Below are positions 22,149 to 35,870 of a DNA stretch of 64,000 nucleotides, one piece after another (the first letter of the stretch is position 1; each line of letters opens with the position of its first letter). Source of the DNA: Flaveria trinervia. Taxonomy: Eukaryota > Streptophyta > Magnoliopsida > Asterales > Asteraceae. Below the pieces are notes generated by a model. That model was not told where the DNA came from, did not search any database, and worked only from the letters and a program-made list of their open reading frames with translations. The stretch is from the NCBI GenBank assembly GCA_025506515.1, contig CM046452.1:70425580-70489579 (forward strand), given 5' to 3'. Position numbers and translations under genes: made by a program.

Positions 22149-25100
22149 ATGGCAGTAGACTCCACAGAACAGGTTCTTTCACTCCCCCTTCCTCTGCATT
22201 TCGATTTCAAAAAATCCTTGATTCTTTTTCCTGATTTTGTAATTTCAAGATTTCCCAATTGTTTCTTGTGTTCCCCCCCCCCCCCCCCCCCCTTTGTATG
22301 TGACTTCAGTTCCGATAAATTGAACCCCTTTATTCTTAATTTCAATCTTGTTAGTTCAATTTCGAGGTTGTTGGAAAATGTGACATTTGGGGGAAGTTTA
22401 GAATATGGATCTGTTCTACTTTGGTTTCGGTTTAGATGTGATAATGATAATGGGATTAATAGTAGTTGTAGTGCGATTAGGGTTGGTGAGTGATTGCGAT
22501 TTCAAGGGCTTGGAACTGGATTAGCTTTAATGTAAATTACCTTTAATGTTATTACCTAGTTGGATTTTTAGGCTGCAATGGGCTGTCAATATCTTTTGTT
22601 GACACTAGATTGTAATAAATGAGATTGTGACAGGAGATGATGGATGCCTGCACATTGGTGTCAGCTGGAGCCATATGTGTTTTAACATAAATGATGCTGT
22701 TTGGGTAGTGGGTTGGTTATTTTTGGTACAATTTTATATGGGTCGGGTTGGGTTGGGTTGACTTGAAATCAAATATCTTTTGTCCAAAAGTTTTGTGCAT
22801 ATGAATAGTTGTTATTGGGCCAAATACAAATGAAATTGGTTTGTTGAACTATTCTATGGTTATTGACTTATTGTGATGTGATTTTTTTAATAAATGATTT
22901 TGCTTTGGGTGTGAGCCTTGGAGCAATTAAATTAGTAAGGTTGTTGTTTTATAACCTTGATGTCATGGGTTCAAGGTGTGAGAAACTATCTCCTGCACAA
23001 AGTGTAGGGTAAGGCTGCGTAAATCAGATCGCGAAGGGATCCGGCCCCTCCTTGAACCCTACCAAAGTGGGAGATATGTCAAGCACTGGGTACCCTGGCT
23101 TTTAACTCATGTGGTTCATTTTCATTTTAAGTTGTTTGTTTTCTTTTCACTTGAGCGGGCTGAAGAGAAAAATTACCTAAATTGACCCATGTACATGTAA
23201 ATTGGTAGAGATTGCTACAGTCACATTATATCCTCTTAACCTTCTTCCTAAAGGTTTCTAAAAGACAATTGACAAAATATTCTCTTTAACTTCTTCCTAA
23301 AGCCTCCTAAAAGACAACTGACAAAGCTGAAACTCATGTTGACTTTTATAAATGTATTGTTTTTGACAAAAGTGTTTGTTAGGAGGATATATTATTTTAC
23401 TTGTTTTTGAAATACATAAATTCAAAGATAAGAAAAATCAATCAACATTTTGGTCAGAAATTGCTCATTCTTGCTAACTGTAGCTTTTAGGTTTCCATTT
23501 TGATAGGAATGATGGTTTTGCAATGATTCAAGGATTTGCTTGCTTGAACTTTTGATTTTAGTAAATCAGATTTATGTTTCATTGAACCACTTGTTGCTTC
23601 ACTTATCTGCTTGCTCTTTTAGGCACTGAAACGCGATGGTTACCTTCATTCATTTCAGTTATTATGAATGAAAAAATATATTGACAATTTCTTGTCTTTC
23701 CAAGTGCGAGAACGATTCTCTCTCAAATAAGCACTTGTACGCATTACGCAGTGCTTGGTGCTCATCAAATGTTGTGGTTCTCGCAGTACCTACTTAAAAC
23801 TGGTTATGTATTGAGTGTCCATCTACATAAATGTATATGTATATCTGTATATGCACAAACACGCACCACTTTAAATACCCTTCATTTGCCTTAAAAAGAA
23901 ATCTTCAATATTCTCTGGGCTCGGTACTCTATGTTATCATCAGTTCCTATTCCTATGTTTCTAGATCATTTAATGATTTCTGTACTGTTTTATGACAGTC
24001 CACTTTGTTCACTACCTCACAATTTTATGCAACATGGTTGTTACAACATTAAAGAAGACACGATTTTATGGATTTTCTTGCTTATCTGTTTTCGTGTATG
24101 TATGCAGGATGTGATGCTTATAGTGTTGTACTATTGTCTGATGAATGTGATAATGGACTTGAGTGTGAACTACCAATAGATTTCTCAAGTCCTGCAACAA
24201 CAGAGGTTGTTATTCCACTGAAAAGCCAGCTATCATTGGATGGCCGTTTGAGCAATCAAAGTTACATCAACATGATGGTAGAAAATGCAGTTGCGTATTC
24301 CGTAGACGTTGATGATATTGAAAAAGGGAAGTCAGATAATCAAAACAATAATGAGGAAACACATGTTAAATTGAAGAATGAGCAAGTATTGACGGTGAGT
24401 AGATAGTGTTATTCTATGTCCACTAATATTAGTATGCCTCCTATTCTTTATGGGCTGGGTGAAATGGGTTTGGGTCAAATTTGTGGTTTTTTGGTCTGTG
24501 TGAGCCGTGAAGTGGGGAGGGTGACTTGGAACATTGTTTGTCCAGATTCTTTAACTTTTTGATAAATTATTGTGAAATAGGATCACAAAAAGTTTATTAT
24601 CAATATATAGGAAAGCTTTCTACTTTTTTCCTTTTAGCCACTTTTTTATAAAAGTTATCTGTTTAACCTCTTATACTCATTTAAAAAATTCCATGTTAAT
24701 TCATTCTAAAGACTAATTGTTTTAGATGGTTTAAAAAGTAAGTTGAGCATCCGTATGAAATTGTTACTATTCAAGAAGTAATTACCGGTAGGATTTTGCA
24801 ATCTTTACATGTTAATTTCCTGTTTCTTTCCTAATTTAGCTCGTAATGGTGTTTTGCAGAAATCACTGCAGAAACAGATCAGCTTCGACATGGGAGGTAA
24901 ATACATGCAGCTGTTGATGAACCACAGCCTGATGCTGTCCAAGTTTTCCACTCGAGGTTCCTAATCACCTTCTACTTCATTAACAACTTCAATCCAATTC
25001 TTGTTAGAAAAATACTATTTGAACACAGGTTAATTTAGGTTACATTTCATTGTGAAGGTAATAGATATGGTTTAAAGATCATCCCAATTATATTGAAGTT

Positions 25101-25809
25101 TTTACAACTTCCTACATCCTTTATATAAAAAAGTTGGATCACTATTTCAATAAACAAACATACCCATTAAATCCCACCTATAGCAAAGCTCTGGATTGTT
25201 ATTTCCATTTATATTATTCAACATAACATTTGAGTAATGAATTGCTTTGTTCAACAGATAAAATTGCGATTGAGAAAGTTGTTGATGCTCCCAGATCGAG
25301 GAAGCATAAGCGTACTGCCTCTTTTAATTCAAGAAAAGTTGTTCTCCTGTTCTCAGTCTTGTAAGTTCTCACCTTATCATGATGTTAGAGATTCAAATAC
25401 AACTCAAAATGACAAGAGAAACAATTTCCAATCAACCAAGGTCAACTGGCTAAACGATTTGGGCCGACTTTTATTCCAAATAGATCAAATAAAAAATTAG
25501 CTAAAAGAGGAACGGGTCTTGAAAAACACATACAACCTCCTAAATCATTGTATTAGAATAATTAGATTATTATATTAGCGAACTGATGATATTCCTCTTG
25601 TAATCATAACTAACACATTAACTACTTATAATCAATGGACATAAGATTGTTTGAGGGGGCAAACTCACCCATACAACCAAAATCAAAACTGTAATATTTA
25701 TCCTCTTCGCTTTTATTGTTTATGCAGGTCGAGTTTGGGGACAATTATACTTATATATCTGACGCTGAGAGTAAGACATATGGGCGATACCTCTATTCGT
25801 TCAGAATGA
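22149..25809 (+). CDS. Small protein with C-terminal membrane anchor, function unknown
   Basis: A five-exon model keeps one frame: 22149-22485, 24108-24394, 24860-24956, 25258-25360 and 25728-25809, all with GT-AG introns, giving about 301 residues. Exons 2-5 are well supported by exact phase matching. The protein has an acidic middle (DDIEKGKSDN), then KQISFDMGGKYMQLLMNHS. A basic patch RSRKHKRTASF follows, then one hydrophobic stretch of about 21 residues (268-288) and a short tail RVRHMGDTSIRSE. This suits a tail-anchored membrane protein with its bulk in the cytosol. Exon 1 is uncertain: it contains a 20-base C-run and may be partly intron. I do not recognise the family, and no function is claimed. 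Confidence 0.6.
22273..22292. repeat. Run of 20 C
   Basis: A homopolymer in, or just downstream of, the first exon of the membrane-anchored gene. Its length is prone to sequencing error and polymorphism, so the reading frame across it is unreliable. Confidence 0.9.
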
Positions 25810-27420
25810 ATTTATCGTCACTTCCCCTCATTTTGTAAGTTCACTTTTTTGTTCCTGCGTACGAAGACTTGTTATGAAGCCGAAGAAGCATAATTCTCTC
25901 TTGATATGTACATAACTTGAGAAAAAACACTGTTGAAATGTTTAGTCATTGATTTGCTGACACCATTTGGTTAATATATCTTTACTTTAGAAGATTTTAT
26001 AGTCAATTTTATTATCTTTTACTCACTTTCCTCTATTAGTGTTGAAACTATGATTTACTGTGGGCATAGTCAAAGAAGATGAACCAGCTGGACAATGAAT
26101 GAGTGTTGTAAGGACTCCAATTTCAATCAAGAAAATACGAGTTTTAAGTGATTCGTATAGTGACAATTTTGACACATTTACGTAAAAATTTCTAGTTGGA
26201 TATCCATAAAATTCTCATTTGTTTTTAAGTAATTTATAATATTCTAATTACCAAGTTGATTATGCAATATGAGCTTGTACATTGTGCTTCAAAAATGTTT
26301 TGTGCAAATAGGTGTTGTACCTGTTGCTTCTTTTGTGTTTCATATCCACCCCAGAACCACTCAACTAACAACCAGCTACTCATTTACATACACGTTCATA
26401 TTGTTCGCAGAGAGTGTGAGAAAGAAAAAAGGGTTCCGGTGGTGGTTTCCAGTGGCCCTATGGTAGCTACGCCACGTGCCGATGAGATTAAACCTCATGA
26501 TTTTACAGCTTGACGTCTTCCAATTATTTTGGTTAAGTTTATGCAACCTCTCTGAACATACAAGTCGCGATCGGAATTCCAACAACGACTTGCAACCGCC
26601 CGAAAATGCATGTCCCGATCAAGGTTTAACACTAGCGTTACCCGACAAGTCGCCTGTATTGATTTTCATGTTTCGGAAGAGATGAGAAAGATCTAAAAAA
26701 GGGTTCTCACTGTCGTAGGTGTTGATGAGTGATAGCATGGTGGTGTGGTTGTCGGAAATGGCGACGCCTTTTGTGTGGATAGAAACAAAGAGGAAAATTA
26801 TGTTTGGTGTTAGTGAGTGAAACAAAAAAAAGAAAATTAAATCTGGACTTGAAAAAATATCCACTTTGACTAAACAAAATATGTTCAATTCCGTAAAATT
26901 CTATTCTATACTATTAATTTGTAAACCAAATGAATAGTGGTTTGCTGATTGTACCATCCTAATGAATAAATTGTGATTCTTTGTATACTACAACTCTATG
27001 ATTCCTTAACCGTTTTTCTTTTGTCGTCGGCGGTGTAGAGGATCGGTGTTCGGTCTCCTGTCTACGCTTGAGGTTGATCTGGGTTGTGGTGCGGACGGAG
27101 ATGATGTTGCATTCGCCTGCCATTTACGGTTGAAGTACAGTTTGGTGGGTGTGATGTTGCCGACGACTGTATGGAGGACTATCGTTCCATCACCGTCTCC
27201 TGTTTGGGTTGACGTGGATATGGCCGCCCATGGATGTTTTTGTCACCTGTTCGCTAGTGGCCGATTGGCTCACCCGTTTTCACCTCATGTGTAATGTTTC
27301 GCTTGATATGGTTTGTGATGGTGGGGACAAGGCCTGGTTGGCCTCCCATTTAAGGTTTATGACAATAAAAACACGATAATTAGACAATATACATTTATCC
27401 AAGCCTTGATTAATCCCGTC
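25810..27420. other. Intergenic region, partly Helitron body
   Basis: This holds the 3' end of the preceding gene and then AT-rich DNA. From roughly 26390 the base composition becomes mixed, with GTTCCGGTGGTGG and GGTGTTCGGTCTCC stretches. These probably belong to the Helitron ending at 27457 and may include captured gene pieces. Its 5' TC end was not located. Short ORFs here have no recognisable product. Confidence 0.35.
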
Positions 27421-27426
27421 CGTCAT

Positions 27427-27457
27427 GCGCGCAACGCGCGTTGAAAGAAAACACTAG
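27427..27457 (+). mobile_element. Helitron 3' terminus
   Basis: A perfect hairpin (GCGCG, loop CAA, CGCGC at 27427-27439) is followed 14 bases later by CTAG (27454-27457) and then T, the classic Helitron 3' end. The body lies to the left. The hairpin closely matches the one at 41802, so both belong to one family. Confidence 0.7.
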
Positions 27458-29899
27458 TATTATACTATATATTAAAAAGCAACTATGTTGCTACAGTAAA
27501 ATTTTATGGTTTTAAACTTAGAAACAGTAGAGATCGGTGGTGGTGGTGGTTTTGGTTGAAGATGGTGTTGTTAAAGCTAATGAAGTCATTAATGATAGAT
27601 GCACTTTAACAAATTCAAATCAGTTCGTAATCAATGGTGATGGTGTTGTTTCAAACAATAATATGATCGAAATAGATGCAGATTCAAAAGAAATAGAAAC
27701 ACCGTTAAAGAGGAATTTAAAGAAGAAAGGGGGAGAAGTGAGAGGAGGTGAATTGGGGATATTTTGGTTGTTTTGTTTTAGGAACCGTGGGAGAAATGGT
27801 TGCAGTGAATCAAATATTATATAATAATTGGTAATTATAATATAAAGATTCTTGGATTGAAGTAAAGTAGGGTAATATAGTGTGATCGTGATTTTGTTTT
27901 AGCCTGGTTTATTTATACAATTATTGTTTGGACATGATAACGGTTGTGAAGGGTCTTTTTTCATAAATTATTGTTTAAAAACCGAATGCACGGTTGTGGT
28001 TAAGTTTTCTGATAATGTTTTAATATACTTCTTTTAAAAACGGAATTGTATTTAAAATTAAATTCTTTTTAGCATTTTAACTACGATAGAATTACGGTTT
28101 TTACGACAGAGTATATTTTTCTATTTGTAACACCATCTGTTGCGACATATGTTTTGTGCCTATCACGACGCGTTACAGTTTTTACGTTGAAATGACCGTC
28201 GTTACAACATGTTTTTGTATCTGCGGTTTTACGTACAAAGTCACATAGCGTAACACAAGAGAAAGCGATGAAATTAATGTAAGAGTTGTCTTCATCAAAA
28301 CTCTAACTCATAACATTTGGTTGGGACGAGCACACAACTCTAATTCATACCTAATTACCAATACACCCAACCCTCACCCAGCTCATTATTAGTTAAAGCA
28401 GGAAATCAGGGACCTTATATAGTAATGAAGGCCTGAACCCTGATGGGCATTAAAGAATGCAAAAAAGCCCACCTAGCTCTATAGATTAACAATATTGTTG
28501 TTGGACAGAGTCATAGACATGTTAAAAAACTGATGAAACCGATCAAGTTGATTGAAATTAATGATTTTAGCCGGTTCAAGAGTGGAACGGTTCGGTTTAG
28601 TGTTTAAGAAAGTGGGTTTTACTAAACGATTTACGATATAAAACAGACTAAGTTATCAAGAAGATATGTATGATGAACTATGTTTTCACAATTCGATTAC
28701 GATTTAGTGTTTGGATTTGTGAAACTAGATGAAGTTACAGATATGCAGTGGTCACCGTTTCTTTGGTTTTCCCCATTTAAGTCTCAAGCAAAATGATTTT
28801 TCTCAAATTGTAAATGAAGTTACGGGTCGTCAACTGTTAGAAGCTAGCTTGTAAAGTTGTATATGAACAAGTTTGATATGAGGTTTTCAATGTTTGAGCT
28901 ATGCAAATTTATAATAGAATTAATGAAAGAAAAAGGTGGCTAGGATAAAAGACAGATGCGCCTCATTACTTTTGCACAATTATATGCATTAAAAGGTTAC
29001 TTATACTTGTGTAAAGCACTCTTAATTCCATTAACACTGGTTGAACCCTAGAGTAAACATCAATTATATGGTCCTACTTGCAGCAATGTTAAAAATAAAG
29101 AGAAATCTTAAAATGTTCCTTTACGGGTCAAGTCTCGTCTTTTGTCCCCTCAAAACTTTTACTCTTTAAAATGTTGCTCAAATAGAGACAAACCTAGTAA
29201 TATTTTCAAACAAGCACTTGCCTTTATTTAATTAGAGAAGACACATGAAAAAATATATATATATGTACGTCAATACAGGTGTGGACACATATAGAAAATC
29301 TGAGTGGCTTTTTTTTTTTATCAAAATAGGGGTGTTTGTTTTAAAAAAAAACTTTGGTCGGAACCTAGTAAGCTACGTATAATCAAAGGGCACTATACAT
29401 TCTTCAACAACCAAGGCATGACACGAGTTTCATGTAAGCAAACATTCAATCAAAAGTTGCTCTCTTACATACCAGCCTTGATACATTTCTTCATAATCTT
29501 TTCATTCTTTTGATCGTTTTTACATATCCACCCTAAAGGGCGCTATTTTCTTAACATCTAGAGAAACCATTCTAATTTTAACTAACATGGTTAAGAAGCA
29601 CTGTCTGCGGACCCTGAAACATTATTACCTTGTTAGCACTCCCCACCTGTGCTTCAAGTAACATAACAAATACCAACAAAGAGATGCAAAATAAATGAAT
29701 GTAACAGAAATGGAACAAGAGCTCAAGTCTTTGTTTTGTCAACCATGAATGTCTTGCTCTATAGGGGCAAAATGATGAAGTTAAAAAGGTACTCTGAAGA
29801 TGCATAAGACCTTCTTACCTTGATAATGTCACTTACAAATCAAAATTATCAACAAATTAACCAACCCAACCATTACAATCTATAAGACGTTGCAGCGCT
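27458..29899. other. Intergenic DNA between two genes
   Basis: An ORF of 95 codons at 27537-27824 encodes a Lys/Glu-rich stretch (TPLKRNLKKKGGEVRGG). It may be a captured exon piece, but no family was recognised. The rest is AT-rich. About 29550-29899 is likely the 3' untranslated part of the Rab gene on the minus strand. Confidence 0.35.
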
Positions 29900-32800
29900 C
29901 TAGCACGCACAGCCTCCACCTTGCTGCTCTGACTGCGAGGCATTGCCCGAAGATTTCAAATTCACATCAACCATGTCTTCTTGTTTTGTGGAAGAAAGAG
30001 TCTCCATCCCTGGTAATGCACCAGCAATCTTTCGAAATAAAGGCTGTATCATGTAACGCAAATGCATTCTTGTTAAGAGGTTGTTTGACTTCAAGATCAA
30101 CTACCATGCCAGAGTTCAAAAGTCTTTGTGGGTCACCCCAGCCCGACACAACCCACACTAAAGAAGTACCCATTTTGATGAATTACCCCAATCTCGTATA
30201 TTAAGTAACAGCATATGCACCCATGTTACCACCAAACTTACTGACTGGTAATATGTAACTAAAAAGGTTTTTCTTTCCGCAAGATTGAGGGTTTAAGTCC
30301 CATAGAGAAAAATGTGTAGATTTGAAGGTAGGATTTAGTGGTGTGTGAGTTAGCTGTTCTAAAAGAAAACTAAACAACCATTTTGCTATATAAAAGGTAA
30401 CTGACTAAACCTTGATGTTGAATCCAGCTTTTGCACTAGTTTCTATAAACATGACACCAAATTCACGAGCTTTGCCATCTCCTTCTTCAATTGAAACTTG
30501 CCTATTTAATCATCATAAATCAGCATCATTAAGTAAATACGAACATTAGCTAAAAAATACTTCAACCTAAAATATGGTTCTAGTGTATTATAACATAATA
30601 GATACCAGAAAGTAAGAAAATAGAGGTGGCCATTTTGACCCAATTGCCCTCATCATGAACGGGTCGATTTTGTGTTCCTTTTCTTTACAGGGGTAACTAT
30701 AAAAATTTAGTTAAAAAGAGAATTCTACAAATAGACCGAACAGATCAAGCATGTTGGGAGTGCCTTAAGTTGATTTCTAATACATACAACCACCTAATCG
30801 CTTCATTCACACTTCACAGTTTATATTATTATAATCATCAACATAAAAAAGTGGTTCCTGTAATCACATATAATGCATCAAGTATTAAAAATCAACAAAA
30901 CCAACAAAAAAATGTGGTGGTTCATCCCAACCCGACCCGTCCTGTATTGATCCAATGAAAAATATGCGCTATGACATGATTCACCCATTACCCAACCCGC
31001 ACATTTTGCCACCTCTAGATCGGCAGATGAAAGGTTGGCTTATAACTTCCACAAAAAACTTCAACTATGAGAGAGGTTAAAACTGTAATATCAAACCTTT
31101 TGTCAACAAGATCGGTTTTGTTACCAACAAGGACTATAATGACATCAGTGCCTCGTTCAGTGCGTACTTCTTCTATCCATTTTGCAGTATTCAAGAATGA
31201 CTGTCGATCTGCAAATTAACAGATCCCATATAGGAAATGGGTTACAAAATAACAAATAAGTATGGTACATTTATATGAAAAGATTCTGGTTCCACGCAAG
31301 GGTAAATATTACAGCAACCATTATTGTTTAGTGTGTACGTGTATTCACTCAATAATAACAAAGATTCAGATGCATGCATCAAAAATAGATCCTAGAGCTT
31401 TAAGTCTAGCTAGAGGTGGCAAAATGCTTGGGTTGGGTAACATGTCAAAACTGGGTTCAAGTCAAAAGTGGTAATATATGTGAAGGTCAACACTGATTAG
31501 GTCAGACGCCAACACTCTTGTTCTTTTTTTTTATTTTGTAAATGATTAATGTAATAAGTAAGATAACAACACTCTATTACCAAATAATAAGATAAATTCT
31601 TGTGCATAAAACAATATAGAAACTTTTGGCCGTTTCAGTTTTAACTAAATTTCTACATTTGTCCAGTTAACAATTACCATCTAAAGTAACCAGTTTGATA
31701 TTAACGGGTTGAAATTGCCACTTCTAATAGAGCCCGTTGAGGTTGCTCATATAAGAAAACTGTCACAGATTAGAGTTTTTGTAATCCTGAAATGCTCCAT
31801 CAACTAATAAAATAAGTTCCTTTTTTATAATATCTCTATTAAGAAAAACTGTGCGCTAATTAGATAGGAAAAAAAATTATAGAAAGAAAAACATGGCTCA
31901 GAAAATTTGTGAATTTTGAGCGAGGTTCCACTCACTAGCAACATCATAGACAATGACTGCAACTGATGAATCTCTTATGTAGCTTGGAATGAGACTCCTA
32001 AATCTTTCCTGCCCTGCAGTATCCCTGAAAATCATTGAGCATATTAAATTAACTAAAATCACATGAACTTTTTTAAAAAATGATTAACAAGATATTTTAC
32101 TTAATAGTTGGGGCAACTGGAAAAAAAGAAGCATCAAGTACCAAACAAGAAAGCCTACCAAAGCTGTAACCGAACTGTTCTATCTTCAAGGTACATAGTT
32201 TTTGACAAGAAATCTATGCCAATGGTAGCCTGCAATTAATATCCAAAAATATATAAATCCGAGTTTCTAGTTTGCCTTTGCTATGTGGTTATCAATTGTG
32301 AACATAATTCTGTAATAGTTTCTAAAATAATTTAAACAGGCAGACAACATTTGAACAAATATTCTCAAACATGGAATCAGTTAGTATTCTTATGAATGTA
32401 TTCTAATAAGTTATCTGTCAGAAGGTTTCATTTACATCATTTATCAACCAACAACATACACACATATTTATCAACCAACAAAATACACACATATCTGTTG
32501 ACAACAACTATAAAGTGGGTGTTTCTATTTTCATTTTGAATCCAAATATGTGACTATTGTGACTTCATTATATGATGTTATGGATAAACATATTCTGCTT
32601 CTGATGATCAAATTACTTAGGAGTCATTTAACCAGAGTTTAATAGTAGCTGCAACAAACCTGATTAACAAAAGGCAAAATCAAATAACCTAATTTGGGAG
32701 ACCTTTACCCCCATCTCCGAAGGCCTGTATCTTTTCTGTTTTCACATGAACGTCCTTTTGGTCATTTTATATATTGATTTCTTATAAGTCAACTTCAAAC

Positions 32801-33941
32801 AGCAAAAGAACATCTGAACACCATCTCCTACAGCCTGTTTGTAACAGTTGATTAATTGATTTTCGTCATTCAAAATCATATAATCACTTTCATAACTCTC
32901 ACCCAAACAGCCCATATAGTTAAGAACTTTGGAGGTAATACAAAACTGATGCACATATATGAAGTTTTAAAAGTCTTCATCTTTGGGGATACGATATTGC
33001 CCCAACTATGAAACCTGTAACAATAAACTGTACACATATATCAACATAATTCTGACACTATTAGTGAAATGCCTACCTATAATTAAAACAAAAACAGAAA
33101 ATTGTTTGTGGGAAATTTAAGTACCATCTGAGATACATTTGATGGATTGAATCAATGTCAAAACAAATTTCAATGAAGACATGATGAACTAGGTCAAAGA
33201 CTCTCAAATCAAAAGAAGTTGCTGATCAAGAATGGGACATTACAAAATGAAAACTGATGCAGTTTTATAAAAATTAAAAAAAAAGATTAAAAACATAAAA
33301 ATAAAAACAAACTCAAAGTAAAAGACAGTAAAATATAAATTCATATTCATTTACCGAAACTGAGCCCAAACATCAATGTTTTCCAGTTCCTAAAAAATCA
33401 GGTGCTTAAACTATGTGTACCTCTTAATAGAAACTAATCAGCTAACCTTCCTCCTTTCAATTAATAAGAACAATTTTATGCAAATTGCAAGGTACAGATA
33501 AAACCGATCATCCTAACATCGTCAGAGTTAAATCAACTAAGCTTCATCCTTCCAATTCATCAAAATACGAACATAACAACAGCAGATTCATGCAAGGTAC
33601 AGATAAAACCGATCATCCTAACATCGATCAAAGTTAAATCAACTAAGCTTCATCCTTCCAATTCATCAAAAAAAAAAAGAACAGAACAACAACAAATTCA
33701 CGCAACACATAGATAAAAATCGATCAGAAGCTAAATCGATGCCGATCCAATCACGAATCTTCAATTGAATAGAAATCAGAAACGAATTGATAACAAAATA
33801 AATAAAAAAACGACGAAAACACACCTGATAAGTGGTATCGAATTTGTCATACATGAATCTGGTAATGATGCTGGTTTTGCCGACGGATTGATCGCCCAAA
33901 AAGACAAGTTTGTATTTGGCAAGAGGTGACACCACCGCCAT
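29900..33941 (-). CDS. RABH1B: Ras-related small GTPase RABH1B (Rab6 type)
   Basis: Six coding exons, all GT-AG: 33825-33941, 32159-32229, 31936-32024, 31097-31208, 30411-30501 and 29900-30043. They join in perfect phase to 207 residues, the usual size. The P-loop GDQSVGKTS is at 16-24, the switch I threonine is T41 in ATIGIDF, and WDTAGQE is at 63-69. NKTD is at 122-125 and ETSAK at 150-154. The C-terminus GGGCAC carries the CxC double-prenylation signal. Rab6-type proteins cycle GTP and recruit tethers for retrograde traffic at the Golgi and to the ER. Every nucleotide-binding motif is intact. Proline 161 replaces the alanine I remember in relatives, just after an exon border. Intron 1 (33824-32230) holds a 105-bp tandem duplication. 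Confidence 0.95.
33487..33696. repeat. 105-bp tandem duplication in RABH1B intron 1
   Basis: GCAAGGTACAGATAAAACC starts a unit at 33487 and again at 33592. Both copies run through CATCCTAACATCG and AAGCTTCATCCTTCC with few differences. A third, weaker copy may start near 33701. It lies wholly within the intron. Confidence 0.85.
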
Positions 33942-35870
33942 GAATAGTATTATTATTCAGGTGCTTCTCTTGGCGATCAGATCTGAATCTGTGAAATGTT
34001 AGACAACTACGGAGGAGAGAGAAAGGGGAGAAATCAAGAAAACATGGGATTCATTCAAATCAATGAGGTTTCAATGTTTCATTTATACGATAAGGAGAAG
34101 AAACCGCCAATTTTATCAAATCGTTTACGTGCTTCTTACCGAATGTTCACGCCAATATGACTCCTATACCACTAACATGTTGCATAGGTTATATAATAAA
34201 CTAATATAATAAAGAATATATCAACATTTTAGAATTTTATTTTAGAATTTTTGTATAAAACGCTTGCGTCGTGTCACGTATTGCAAATGCAGAACGAACG
34301 TCAAACGAGCGGCGAGCGTTTTTAAGAGCACTTTGATGGATTGTTATGTTGTGTTAAATAATTGAAATATCACTTTATGTTAGATAATTTGTACATATAT
34401 GGTGATAACAGTGAAAATCAATCAAAATTAGCAATTTAAACCAATGCTTCTTACATACCTAAAAAACTTTCAGACTTGTTCTATGCAGGATCTTACATAT
34501 ATGCTATTTAGTTTGTGTTGAATTTGTCACAGTATAAATAGTCAAAGATATATGATAAACAATCAATCAACAGTAAACAACGAACAAAAAAAAGCCCGGG
34601 ATCCGAACAAGGATTCTAATGCAAGAGTCACAAGTGATAGCGTTGTGTGTCTTTTGGCTCATGTGGCTAGAAAAGAAACATGCCATCAAATGCGCCAGGT
34701 CGCATCTCATAAACGCAATGAGAGAATACAAGAGAAATATGTTTCTAATTGCAAATCTGATGTTTAAAGTTTGCCATTTTTATTGTATAATACACTTATT
34801 CTAACCTATTTATATGCCACAATTATTTTGTCAATAGGTTTGTGCACATATTTGTATTTTCAAGACATTCAACGAGTCCATTTCTTCATGATATTTTTAA
34901 CGTGCCCTTAATTAACACACAAATCAAAGTTCTCACAACACTCAATACCTACTATTAATTAAGATGAGTCGCTCAACTCCCTATAGAATCTGAACCTCAT
35001 CTCCAACCTGTTTTAGTTTCACTCTTAACTAGGTTGCTATCGGTGTGAAATTCATCATCAAGAATTGAATATCCGACCAAATCTAAGATTATATTTTTTT
35101 TATAATAACAATTTCACTTGGGAAGGAGTTACAAAAGCCCTTGCTAATGTATCTATCACCTTGCATGATGATTTTATGATGATAATACAAGGATTTCATT
35201 AAATGTGTAGTATATTTGGAGTACAACTTCAAACATAATATTTAAATGTTGGAAGAAAGGTTAAATGTTAGAAGAAAGTATAAGTAGGAACTTTCTTCCA
35301 TGAAAAAAGGGTTAGAAGAATTTGTTTTTCACAGAGAAATCTGTTGATAAACTATTTGTTAAAATTATAAGGTACTCACAAAAAATCAAATAGATAAGCT
35401 CTCAGGAAGGGATCCTTGAAAACTATATTTATAACTAAAAATCATAAAAACCAAAGGTTACATATATATAAATACTAAATACGTGTTACCACGTGTACAA
35501 CTACAAGTAATATGTACTTGTTTCCTAATCATTTTTGTTTCTTCGGATTTAAATTTAAAAATTTTCTGTAATGGCCTAAATTAATAAGATTAAACAATTA
35601 CTCAAGTATAGTTTAAACAATAAAAAAGTAAATAATTTACAAAGTATGTAATTAGCTAGAGGTGGTTTTTACGGTTTTCAATTAACACTAACTTTACTAA
35701 AATGATTTTTAAAAAAAAGCCAGCTCGTCCATATAAAATTTCCCAGACTAAATTGACCAGAAGAAAAGGAAACAAACGAACAACAAAAGCTGTCTAATAA
35801 TATAAGTTCTGAAAGACATTTCATCAGAACATGTAAAGTTCATACTAACTAAAATCTAAGACCACAAAGT
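33942..35870. other. Intergenic region with the RABH1B promoter
   Basis: The first 150 bases upstream of the Rab start codon are purine-rich on the plus strand (GGAGGAGAGAGAAAGGGG) and probably contain the leader and promoter. The remainder is AT-rich without a recognisable gene. ORFs at 34552-34804 show no family features. The end near 35800-35870 is probably the 3' untranslated part of the uL23m gene. Confidence 0.4.

Noticed and set aside
33666..33824. Extension of the Rab ORF beyond TTYQ
   Set aside because: This is read-through into intron 1 after a clear CAG|GTGTG donor; the next exon joins in phase at 32229.
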